A stretch of 64,000 bases of DNA from CADEEN01 sp963751775 (lineage in GTDB: Bacteria; Pseudomonadota; Gammaproteobacteria; Burkholderiales; Burkholderiaceae_C), in NCBI GenBank assembly GCA_963751775.1, contig CAVVVW010000019.1, positions 62,001-126,000 of the forward strand, given 5' to 3'. Shown here one piece after another: positions 19,616 through 26,699 of the stretch; positions within the stretch are counted from its first letter, which is position 1, and each line of letters begins with the position of its first letter. Both the position numbers and the translations under genes were made by a program. The notes under the pieces were generated by a model. The model was not told the origin of the DNA. It made no database searches and saw only the letters and a program-made list of their open reading frames with translations.

Positions 19616-20540
19616 CCAGCCTGCGCGCTACCCGATCCCCGTGCGCGCCAATGTGCTCATCGCCGCGCTGGCGGTGACCGTCTCGATCGTCTTGCCTGTG
19701 GGTGGCCAGCCATGCGGCTTCCTGGTGGTTGATCGCGGCGGCCTGCGTGTTGTTCTCGTACACCAACAACACGATCTTCTCGCTGCACCACGAGGCGGTG
19801 CACGGCAACTTCCATCCCGACGCTGCGCATCAACGATGCGGCCGGCGTGCTGCTCGCCGGATTCTTCCCGACGATCTTCTCGATCCAGCGCATCAGCCAC
19901 TTCGGCCACCACCGCCGCAACCGCACCGACGAGGAACTCTACGACTACGTACCTGCCCGCACCAGTCGTGGCTGGCTCAAGACCTACTGGATCTACTGCC
20001 TGCTGACGGGCTTCTACTGGGCCATCATCCCCGTCGCGATCCTCGTCTACATCGCTGTGGCCGTGGGCGTTTCGCTCGCCGCGGTTCCAGAACGGTCCTG
20101 CGCGCTGGTGGGGCTTCCGGCCATTCGTGCTGGACATCGCGCGCGCACCGATCCCGCGCGTCTGGCTGCGAGGGCCTCTGTCTCGCTGGCGCTCCAGGTG
20201 ACACTGGTCATCGCGCTCGACCTCGCCGCCGCGGCTGGCTTGCTCTGCTACTGGGCGTTCGGACTGAACTGGAGCTCGGTGCAATACACGCGACCACGCC
20301 GGCAGCCCGCGCGACGTGATCGAAGGCGCCTGGAACCTGCGCTTCTGGCCGGTCTGCTCAGGCGATCTTCCTCAACTACAATCTCCACCTCGCCCATCAT
20401 CGCGAGCCCGAACATGCCCTGGATGCACCTGCCGAAGCTTGTCCGGCCGAACGACTCTCGACCCGTCGTTCTGGTCCATCTACTTCGCCTGTGGCTCGGA
20501 GCCCGGCCCGCCCCCGCCGGGCCTGGGCCGCAGCCCCTGA
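19612..20540 (+). CDS. Membrane fatty-acid desaturase (frame-shifted)
   Basis: Integral-membrane non-heme diiron desaturase/hydroxylase. All three histidine boxes are present across frames: HHEAVH (19786 on), HFGHH (19898-19912) and HLAHH (20386-20400). These bind the diiron centre on the cytosolic face. Membrane segments include VLIAALAVTVSIVLPVG, ASWWLIAAACVLFSYTNNTI, YWIYCLLTGFYWAIIPVAIL and LVIALDLAAAAGLLCYWAFG. The GTG at 19612 overlaps the preceding stop and leads into VRANVLIAALAV. The C-terminus ends at 20540. Length about 305 residues, normal for the family. Last gene of the coupled operon; it would introduce a double bond or hydroxyl into an acyl chain or lipid. Confidence 0.82.
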
Positions 20541-20572
20541 ATGAACTTCAACCCTGAGAGAACGAGGACGAC

Positions 20573-21175
20573 ATGTATCGCTCATTTCTTGTTGCCCTGA
20601 TCTTGGCGGCCACTGCAAATGGAGCGTCCGCGCAAGGCACCGAACAGGCCGCCGACCACGACGCGCTGCGCAAACTCAAGAGCGAACTCGAGCAGGCGGT
20701 CTCGAAACGCGACTTCGAAGCGGCCAAGATTCTGTTTCACCAGCCGTTCATGGCCACGGTCATCACCCAGGACAGCTTCACCGACCTGGGGACCATGAAG
20801 ACCTACTTCGACGGACTGTTCGCGCGCAGTTTCCTGCGCATGAAGGACCTGTCGATCGAGGCCGAGGCCGATGACCTCTCGAGCATCTACACCGGCACGT
20901 TTGCCATGACCCGGGGTTCGACGCTGGAGCGCTACGAGCTGGCCGACGGCCGGGCCTTCGACATGAAAGGGCGCTGGACAGCGGTCAGCATCAAGCAGTC
21001 GGACGGCAACTGGAAGTTGCTAGGTATCCACATGGGCACCAATTTCCTCGACAACCCGGTGTTGAACACCATAGAGCGCAGTGTTCTCTGGTTTGGCGCG
21101 GGAGGTGCCGGCCTGGGCCTGCTGGTCGGATTCGCCTGCGGCTGGTTCTTCTGGCGCCGACGCGCGCGCCGCTGA
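20573..21175 (+). CDS. Secreted NTF2/SnoaL-like protein with C-terminal membrane anchor
   Basis: 200 residues without frame errors. A signal peptide MYRSFLVALILAATANGASA precedes a domain of SnoaL/NTF2 pattern: helix ALRKLKSELEQAVSKRDFEA, then FTDLGTMKTYFDGLF, TGTFAMTRGSTLERYELADG, GRWTAVSIKQSDGNWKLLGIH. The end is a glycine-rich transmembrane helix (GGAGLGLLVGFACGWFF) followed by RRRARR. The basic stop-transfer end would anchor the domain outside the inner membrane. It starts 32 bases after the desaturase stop with ribosome site GAGGA, so it may be the twelfth gene of the operon. Function unknown. Confidence 0.72.
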   Translation: MYRSFLVALILAATANGASAQGTEQAADHDALRKLKSELEQAVSKRDFEAAKILFHQPFMATVITQDSFTDLGTMKTYFDGLFARSFLRMKDLSIEAEADDLSSIYTGTFAMTRGSTLERYELADGRAFDMKGRWTAVSIKQSDGNWKLLGIHMGTNFLDNPVLNTIERSVLWFGAGGAGLGLLVGFACGWFFWRRRARR

Positions 21176-21182
21176 GAAAGTC

Positions 21183-21818
21183 CTAGGCGAGCCGCCAACG
21201 CGAGCGAAGGGCTGCGACCAGCAACAGCGCCGCCGCCACGTCGATCAGATGGTGCTGGTGCACGAGCACGGTGGACACGACGATCAGCGCGAGCCAGGCC
21301 CACAACAACCAGCGGAACGACGGACGCGCAAAGCTCGCGCAAGCCAACGCGATCACTGACGAGAAGACCACGTGCAGCGACGGCACCAGGTTGTGCGGCG
21401 CGTCGACGTTGTGGATCGCCTGGAAGACCTGCCGATAGGGGGCATCGGGCGGAAGCGTTCTCTCGAAGCCCAGCACCGCCGGGAAGAGCAGAAACAGCAG
21501 CCCACACGCCACGCAGCCTGCGATGAGCTGCTTGCCGACACGGGCCGCGGCGTGGCCGGGGACGAAGAACGGCGGCAGAACGAACAACAGGTACATCGAA
21601 AGGTATAGCCATACGAACTGCGGCACGAAGGGGATCGAGAGCTCCTGCTCAAAGTAAAGCTGCCACAGCCCCGTTCTCCGTGCGGTCAGCCAATTGCTTG
21701 CCGGATAGACCGCAAAAAACACGATGCCGATGAACGATCCCCACACGACGAACGGAGTCAATCCGTGCCATCCAGGCCATCGGGGACCGAGAACGGTGGT
21801 GCGGTTCAGGACTCCCAT
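21183..21818 (-). CDS. PAP2/Aur1-type membrane phosphatase or lipid transferase
   Basis: Polytopic membrane protein of about 211 residues from the ATG at 21818 (MGVLNRTTVLG); an upstream ATG at 21881 is also possible. Hydrophobic segments at LTPFVVWGSFIGIVFFAVYP, FVWLYLSMYLLFVLPPFFV, KQLIAGCVACGLLFLLFPAV and LLWAWLALIVVSTVLV. PAP2 superfamily signatures: PHNLVPSLHVVFSS (the S-x-x-x-H-like phosphatase motif) and STVLVHQHHLIDV (motif 3, with H and D). It would act on a phosphorylated lipid. Convergent with the NTF2-like gene, seven bases apart. The 150 bases to the integrase stop are empty. Confidence 0.8.
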   Translation of the reverse strand: MGVLNRTTVLGPRWPGWHGLTPFVVWGSFIGIVFFAVYPASNWLTARRTGLWQLYFEQELSIPFVPQFVWLYLSMYLLFVLPPFFVPGHAAARVGKQLIAGCVACGLLFLLFPAVLGFERTLPPDAPYRQVFQAIHNVDAPHNLVPSLHVVFSSVIALACASFARPSFRWLLWAWLALIVVSTVLVHQHHLIDVAAALLLVAALRSRWRLA

Positions 21819-22033
21819 GAGATGCAGTGATTTTGCATCTCGGCGAGTCTCAGATGCCCGTGGTCCGGTTCCGGGAAGCATAAGCGAGGACCGCTCCTGG
21901 CCGGGAGTGTGAGTAGTTCAGCCAGAGGCGAATGACTGGTCACGCTGCAAACCGACGTCGGCCCCGTCGGAAGATCGCACCCAGCAGAAATTCCCCCGCC
22001 CTGTGAGGACTGGCAATCAACTCAGGGCGAGAT

Positions 22034-23257
22034 TCAGGCAGCGCGCAACGGGATCACGTTCATGCCCGCGGCCAAGGCCTCGACTCGATCGGCCAGGTAC
22101 TGCAGCGCCCTCTTCCGATCCGCCGCCAGCTCCATGTGGCTGTAGGCCGCCACGGTAGCGTTCTTCTCGCTGTGCGCCAGCAGCAGTTCGACGACATCGC
22201 GCCCGAACCCATGCTCGCGCAGCAGCGTCGCCGCCGTGCCGCGCGTCCCATGCGGGCTGAAATCGGGCACGCCGAAGTCGATGCGCTTGAAGAAGTGGTT
22301 CAGCGTCACGTCGCCCATCGGCACGCTGCCGCGGAAGATCGACGGGAAGACGTACTCGCCATGCCCCGTCAGCTCGTGCACCTGGCGCAGGATCTCGACG
22401 GCCTGGCGCGACAGGAACACGCGATGCGGCTTGCCCATCTTCATGCGCTCGGCCGGGATGTCCCACTGCGCGGCGTCGAGGTCGAACTCGGGCCACTTCG
22501 AGCGCAGCAGTTCGCTCTTGCGGGTCATCGTCAGCATCAGCAGCTTGGTTGCTGCGATCGTCGTGGAGTGCGCGCCCTGCTCGTCCAGCTTGCGCCAGAA
22601 GGCCCCCAGCTCCTTCTCGCTCAGGTGCCGGTGGTGTTCGACCGGTGCACGCGCGATTGCGCCGCGCAGCGGCTGCGCCGGGTTCGTCGTCACCAGCAGG
22701 TTGCGGATCGCATGGTTGTAGATCTGCTGCACGATCACGCGGATGCGCTCGGCCGTCACGGCGGTGTCGGCGCGCGCCTTGATGATGGCCAGCACGTCGC
22801 CGGGCTGCACCTCGTCGAGCTGCATGTCGCCGATGGCCGGGTAAACGTAGACATCGAGCCAGCGCACGATCTGGGCCACGTAGCCGCCCGACCGATAGAA
22901 CAGCGTCTCGTCGACCCAGCGCTGGGCGAAGGTGCGGAAGCTCAGGCGGCGCGCGTCAGCGACCTTCTGCTCCGCTGATAGAACCCGCTTGGCTTTGGCC
23001 GGGCTCTGGCCGCGCTCGACCAGTGCGCGCAGTTCCTCGTGGCGGTCGCGCGCTTGCTTGATGGTGAAGGCCGGGTAGGCGCCAATCGTCACCTTCTCGC
23101 GCTTGCCGTCAGGTGGTACTTGAATCGCCAGGTCTTCGAGCCCGACGGCATGACTTCGAGCACCAGGCCGCCGCCATCGGTCAGGTCGTAGCGCTTGTCC
23201 CTTCGGCTTCGCGTTGTCGATCGTCGCGGGCTTCAGGACGTAGTTGATGTGTCGCAT
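22034..23257 (-). CDS. Tyrosine recombinase (genomic-island integrase)
   Basis: About 407 residues, with the N-terminal DUF4102 arm-binding domain (MRHINYVLKPATID, VTIGAYPAFTIKQARDRHEELRALVERGQSPA) and a P4-type catalytic domain. Catalytic residues are visible: the first arginine in MLTMTRKSELLRSKW, H-G-T-R in FSPHGTRGTAATLLREHG, LLLAH, and the nucleophilic tyrosine in VAAYSHMELAADRKRA. The ATG at 23257 matches relatives, although the frame is open to 23374. Two compensating indels (near 23205 and 23110) scramble about 33 residues that read correctly in another frame as KRYDLTDGGGLVLEVMPSG. It reads away from the icd terminator, as expected of an integrase beside its attachment site. Confidence 0.92.
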   Translation of the reverse strand: MRHINYVLKPATIDNAKPKGQALRPDRWRRPGARSHAVGLEDLAIQVPPDGKREKVTIGAYPAFTIKQARDRHEELRALVERGQSPAKAKRVLSAEQKVADARRLSFRTFAQRWVDETLFYRSGGYVAQIVRWLDVYVYPAIGDMQLDEVQPGDVLAIIKARADTAVTAERIRVIVQQIYNHAIRNLLVTTNPAQPLRGAIARAPVEHHRHLSEKELGAFWRKLDEQGAHSTTIAATKLLMLTMTRKSELLRSKWPEFDLDAAQWDIPAERMKMGKPHRVFLSRQAVEILRQVHELTGHGEYVFPSIFRGSVPMGDVTLNHFFKRIDFGVPDFSPHGTRGTAATLLREHGFGRDVVELLLAHSEKNATVAAYSHMELAADRKRALQYLADRVEALAAGMNVIPLRAA

Positions 23258-23259
23258 GT

Positions 23260-23310
23260 GGGGCCACCAAACGGGGCCACCGCCGCCCCGGTGGCCCCAA
23301 ATGTGGCCCC
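23260..23310. repeat. Fourfold GGGGCCAC array upstream of the integrase
   Basis: GGGGCCAC occurs at 23260-23267 and 23273-23280 and, inverted as GTGGCCCC, at 23291-23298 and 23303-23310. The pairs are spaced 13 and 12 bases start to start around a central GC-rich segment. The array begins three bases before the integrase ATG, so it covers the ribosome-binding and leader region. Candidate integrase or excisionase arm-type sites, or an autoregulatory operator. Confidence 0.65.
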
Positions 23311-23354
23311 GTTCCGATCGCGATGTCAAGGAACCGTCGGAGACGCCAGAAGAC

Positions 23355-23386
23355 AAAAACCCCAGTCGAATCAACGATCTGGGGTT
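23355..23386 (-). terminator. Rho-independent terminator of icd
   Basis: Read on the minus strand, AACCCCAG (complement of 23379-23386) pairs with CTGGGGTT (complement of 23358-23365) and runs into TTTTTG at 23355-23359. It lies about 43 bases beyond the icd stop. Confidence 0.8.
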
Positions 23387-23428
23387 CTGCGGATCATCCG
23401 GGACGTCCAGGGACGCCCTGGAACAGCG

Positions 23429-24683
23429 TCACATGTGGTCGATCATCACCTGGCCAAAGCCGGAGCAGGAGACCTGCGTCGCGCCCTCCATCAGGCGCGC
23501 GAAGTCGTAGGTCACCTTCTTGCTCGCGATCGATCGCTCCATCGAGGCGATCAGCAGGTCGGCGGCCGCGGTCCAGCCCATGTGCCGCAGCATCATCTCG
23601 GCCGACAGGATTTCCGAGCCCGGGTTGACGTAGTCCTTGCCGGCGTACTTCGGCGCCGTGCCGTGGGTGGCCTCGAACATCGCCACCGAATCCGACAGGT
23701 TGGCGCCCGGCGCGATGCCGATGCCGCCGACCTGCGCGGCCAGCGCGTCGCTGATGTAGTCGCCGTTCAGGTTGAGCGTGGCGATCACCGAGTATTCGGC
23801 CGGGCGCAGCAGGATCTGCTGCAGGAAGGCGTCGGCGATCATGTCCTTGACGATGATGTCCTTGCCGGTCTTCGGGTTCTTGAACTTGCACCATGGGCCG
23901 CCATCGATCGGCATCCGCGCCGAACTCGCGCTGCGCCAGCGCGTAGCTCCAATCGCGGAAGCCCCCTTCGGTGAACTTCATGATGTTGCCCTTGTGCACG
24001 ATGGTCATGCTGGGCTTGTCGTTGTCGATCGTGTACTGGATCGCCTTGCGCACCAGCCGCTCGGTGCCTTCGCGGCTGACCGGCTTGATGCCGATGCCCG
24101 AGGTGTTCGGGAAGCGGATCTTGTTGACGCCCATTTCCTCGGTCAGGAACTTGATCAGCTTCCTGGCCTTGTCGGTCTCGGCCTCGAACTCGATGCCGGC
24201 GTAGATGTCTTCCGAGTTCTCGCGGAAGATGACCATGTTGGTCTTCTCCGGCTCCTTGACCGGGCTGGGCACGCCCTTGAAATACTGGATCGGGCGCAGG
24301 CAGACATACAGATCGAGCTGCTGGCGCAGCGCCACGTTCAGGCTGCGGATGCCGCCACCCACGGGCGTCGTCAGCGGGCCCTTGATCGAGACCACGTACT
24401 CGCGCACGACGGCCAGCGTCTCTTCGGGCAGCCAGACGTCGGGGCCGTAGATCCGCGTCGACTTCTCGCCGGCGTAGACCTCCATCCAGTGGATCTTCTT
24501 CTTGCCGCCGTAGGCCTTGGCCACCGCGGCATCGACGACCTTGAGCATCACCGGCGTGATATCCAACCCGGTGCCATCGCCCTCGATGAACGGAATGATC
24601 GGATTGTCAGGAACGTTGAGCGAGTAGTCCTTGTTGACGGTGATCTTCTTGCCGCCTTCAGGGACCTTGATGTGCTTGTACAT
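23429..24683 (-). CDS. icd: NADP-dependent isocitrate dehydrogenase (one frame shift)
   Basis: Citric-acid-cycle enzyme: isocitrate + NADP+ to 2-oxoglutarate + CO2 + NADPH. It starts MYKHIKVPEGGKKITVNKDY; conserved segments are IPFIEGDGTGLDITP, the substrate loop TTPVGGGIRSLNVALRQQLDLYVCLRPIQYF, MVIFRENSEDIYAGIE and KGNIMKFTEGGFRDW. After a frame change near 23915 it continues GDYISDALAAQVGGIGIAPGANLS and FEATHGTAPKYAGKD, the adenine-binding site. About 418 residues, full length. The frame shift does not remove conserved residues and is probably an error. The island integrase follows directly downstream. Confidence 0.95.
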
Positions 24684-24728
24684 GGTGGGCGCGGGCTCCG
24701 GGTTGTTCGATTCGGTCTTGAATCGGAA

Positions 24729-24757
24729 ATTCTAGTTGACGCAGTCGGTACGCTCAG
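24729..24757 (-). promoter_or_regulatory. Weak candidate icd promoter
   Basis: On the minus strand TAGAAT (24729-24734) lies 17 bases after CTGAGC (24752-24757), which matches TTGACA at three of six positions. The icd ATG is 46 bases downstream. The -10 is good, the -35 poor. Confidence 0.3.
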
Positions 24758-25053
24758 GCTTGGCGCTGTCGCTTGTAGCGCAGCCGGCGGGCTTCCTTCG
24801 GGTCCACGCGCAACGGGCGATAAAACTCGACGCGGTCGCCGTCGCGCAGTATGTGGTCCAACGGCTGCGGCCGACCCCAGACCCCGCAACGCAGCTTGTC
24901 CAATGTCAATCCATGAATCGATAGCCAGCCGCTGGCGTTCAGCGCGTCCGCGACACAGCTGCCCGCCGGCAGCTCGAGCGTCACCAGCTGCACTTGGCGT
25001 GGCGCCGGGCTGTAGGCCAGCTCGATGTGCAAGAGGCCGTCAGCGCGGGCCAT
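24754..25053 (-). CDS. rnfH: RnfH-family ubiquitin-like protein
   Basis: 99-residue RnfH/UPF0125 protein with a beta-grasp fold. Visible family features: LHIELAYSPAPRQVQLVTLELPAGSCVADAL near the N-terminus, then LDKLRCGVWGRPQPLDHILRDGDRVEFYRPLRVDPKEARRLR, the conserved end. The cellular role is not settled. It is encoded overlapping ratA by 14 bases; ratA-rnfH together, divergent from smpB, is a conserved proteobacterial arrangement. Confidence 0.92.
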   Translation of the reverse strand: MARADGLLHIELAYSPAPRQVQLVTLELPAGSCVADALNASGWLSIHGLTLDKLRCGVWGRPQPLDHILRDGDRVEFYRPLRVDPKEARRLRYKRQRQA

Positions 25054-25504
25054 GAACCTGCTCCGCGCGCTGCACGAAGGAATCGACGAACGTGTTGGCG
25101 ATGCGATCGAACACCGGGCTCACCACTGCTTCAAGCGCCGGGCTGGCGAAGGCGTAGCGCAGGTCGAAGTCGATGCGGCACGCGCGCGGCGCGTCGTCGG
25201 CGTCCGTGCCGGCGCGGCCGAGCGGCACGAAGCGCCACGTGCCGTCCAATACCGAGAACGGCCCGTCCACCAGTTGCACGCTGACCTCCTCATCGCGACG
25301 CTGTCGATTGCGGGTGGTGAAGGCGTGGCGCACGCCGCCTTTGGCCAAAGTCAGGCGCGCCGTCATCCCCGCATCGTCGCGCTGCAAGACCTCGGCGCGA
25401 GCGCACCATGGCAGGAACGACGGATAGTCCTCGACTGCCACCACCAGTTCGTACATCTCGCGCGGCGAGTACCACAGCAGCACGGACTTCTTGACGTGCT
25501 TCAC
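25040..25504 (-). CDS. ratA: RatA/Coq10-type START-domain protein
   Basis: About 154 residues, START/polyketide-cyclase fold. In E. coli RatA was reported to block 50S joining, and the eukaryotic relative Coq10 binds ubiquinone. Visible: KHVKKSVLLWYSPREMYELVVAVEDYPSFLPWC (family N-terminus), FTTRNRQRRDEEVSVQLVDGPFSVLDGTWRF and FASPALEAVVSPVFDRIANTFVDSFVQRAEQV. The GTG at 25504 is chosen because it gives the conserved start; the frame's ATG at 25537 would add 11 atypical residues. Divergent from smpB, with a palindromic element inserted between them. Confidence 0.9.
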   Translation of the reverse strand: MKHVKKSVLLWYSPREMYELVVAVEDYPSFLPWCARAEVLQRDDAGMTARLTLAKGGVRHAFTTRNRQRRDEEVSVQLVDGPFSVLDGTWRFVPLGRAGTDADDAPRACRIDFDLRYAFASPALEAVVSPVFDRIANTFVDSFVQRAEQVHGPR

Positions 25505-25616
25505 CCTACTCCACCCACCACTCTTTACGCCGCGCACGCCGCAAGACGTGAGCGTCTGTCCGCGAAGTGCCCCGAGTTTCCCTGCGGCTTTTCGTGCTTG
25601 TCTGTGTTGCTCGTGC

Positions 25617-26161
25617 GTTCAGCGCGTCGCGGCAGACGGTACCCCGCAGGGGCTCATGCTGGGGCGGTCGGCGCTTTGCGCCGACTCCGCTGCGGTGCTC
25701 GGCCTGGGGTCGCGCCGCACAACTCGCTACGTTCGCTGCGCTCGCTGCGCTCGGACAGGTGCGGCAAGTCAGTCCACGAAGCGCGCTGCGCGCGCCGACC
25801 CCAGTCCTCCTCTCCTCGCCGCCCCACAAATCGCCCCTGCCGGGTACCGCCTGCCGCGAAGGCCACCAGGGGAGGCGCTCCAACGCGAACCACCAGCGCT
25901 GCCGCAAAGTCGCGCCCGGGCAGGTGGCAGCGCGCCTGCGGGGCGCCGAGGAGCGGAGGTCTTGTGGCCCGCGCGCGCCAGTGCGCCATGTAATCTGACT
26001 TGTCGCACCCTGTCTGAGCGTAGCGAACGCCAGTGAGCGCAGCGAGTTGTGCGACAGGCCACAAGGCCGAGCACCGCAGGGCAGTCGGTGCGCAGCACCG
26101 ACCGCCTCGCCGAAGCGCTGCCGCCTGCCCGGGTGCGGCTTTGCCGCGCCAATCTCGGCAA
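25617..26161. repeat. Palindromic interspersed element, copy 1
   Basis: Intergenic GC-rich element between ratA and smpB. The left arm (from the GCGCGTCGCGGCAG block at 25622) includes GGTGCTCGGCCTGGGGTCGC and CACAACTCGCTACGTTCGCT. The right arm carries the inverse order (AGCGAACGC, AGCGAGTTGTGCGACAGGCC, AAGGCCGAGCACCGCAGGGC) and ends TTGCCGCGCC near 26150. The centre, with CTCCTCGCCGCCCCACAAAT and GGGGCGCCGAGGAG, is itself inverted. Copies at 37317 and 48009 show the same order. The long ORFs crossing it are by-products of GC bias. No transposase. Confidence 0.85.
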
Positions 26162-26240
26162 GAGCCGCGTTGCGAAGCGGCGAATGAAGTGAACTCTGGC
26201 AGCCATCCATACAATCGCCCGATTCTAGAAGCGCCCCTTC

Positions 26241-26699
26241 ATGTCGATTGCCGAGAACCGCCGCGCCCGTCACGAGTACCACATCGAGGAGACCTACGAG
26301 GCAGGCATGGTGCTGTCGGGCTGGGAGATCAAGGCCATCCGCGCCGGCCAGGTGCAGCTGACCGATGGTTACGTGGTCATCCGCGACGGTGAACTGCATC
26401 TCATCGGCTGCCGCATCAATGCCCTGCGCTCGGCCTCGACCCATGTTCTACCCGAGCCCGACCGGACCAAGAAGCTGCTGATGCACAAGGAGGAGATCCG
26501 GCGCCTGATCGGAAAGGTCGAGCAAAAGGGATTCACCTTGGTGCCACTTGACTTGCACTTCAAGGGCGGCCGCGTGAAGGCCACCATCGCGCTGGCCAAG
26601 GGCAAGGCCGAACACGACAAGCGCAATTCCGAGAAGCAGCGGGATTGGGAGCGTGAAAAGGGCCGCTTGATGAGACACAAGGTCTCGTCAAAGGCGTAG
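26241..26699 (+). CDS. smpB: SsrA-binding protein SmpB
   Basis: 152-residue partner of tmRNA in ribosome rescue (trans-translation). Start MSIAENRRARHEYHIEETYE, then the OB-fold signature GMVLSGWEIKAIRAGQVQLTDGYVVIRDGE, LIGCRINAL, KLLMHKEEIRRLIGKVEQKGFTLVPL and KATIALAKGKAEHDKRNSEKQRDWEREKGRLMR, the basic helical tail that occupies the mRNA path. A TACAAT hexamer at 26210-26215 may be its -10 element. It converges on the metC-like gene; the stops overlap by about 12 bases. Confidence 0.97.
   Translation: MSIAENRRARHEYHIEETYEAGMVLSGWEIKAIRAGQVQLTDGYVVIRDGELHLIGCRINALRSASTHVLPEPDRTKKLLMHKEEIRRLIGKVEQKGFTLVPLDLHFKGGRVKATIALAKGKAEHDKRNSEKQRDWEREKGRLMRHKVSSKA

Noticed and set aside
10841..20540. 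Operon genes as pseudogenes
   Set aside because: Catalytic motifs and start/stop overlaps are preserved despite very many indels, which fits sequence error better than decay.
25506..26444. ORFs crossing the palindromic element near smpB (similar ones at 37.2-38.0 and 48.0-48.7 kb)
   Set aside because: Their similarity to one another comes from the repeated DNA; they read in several frames without protein-like conservation.
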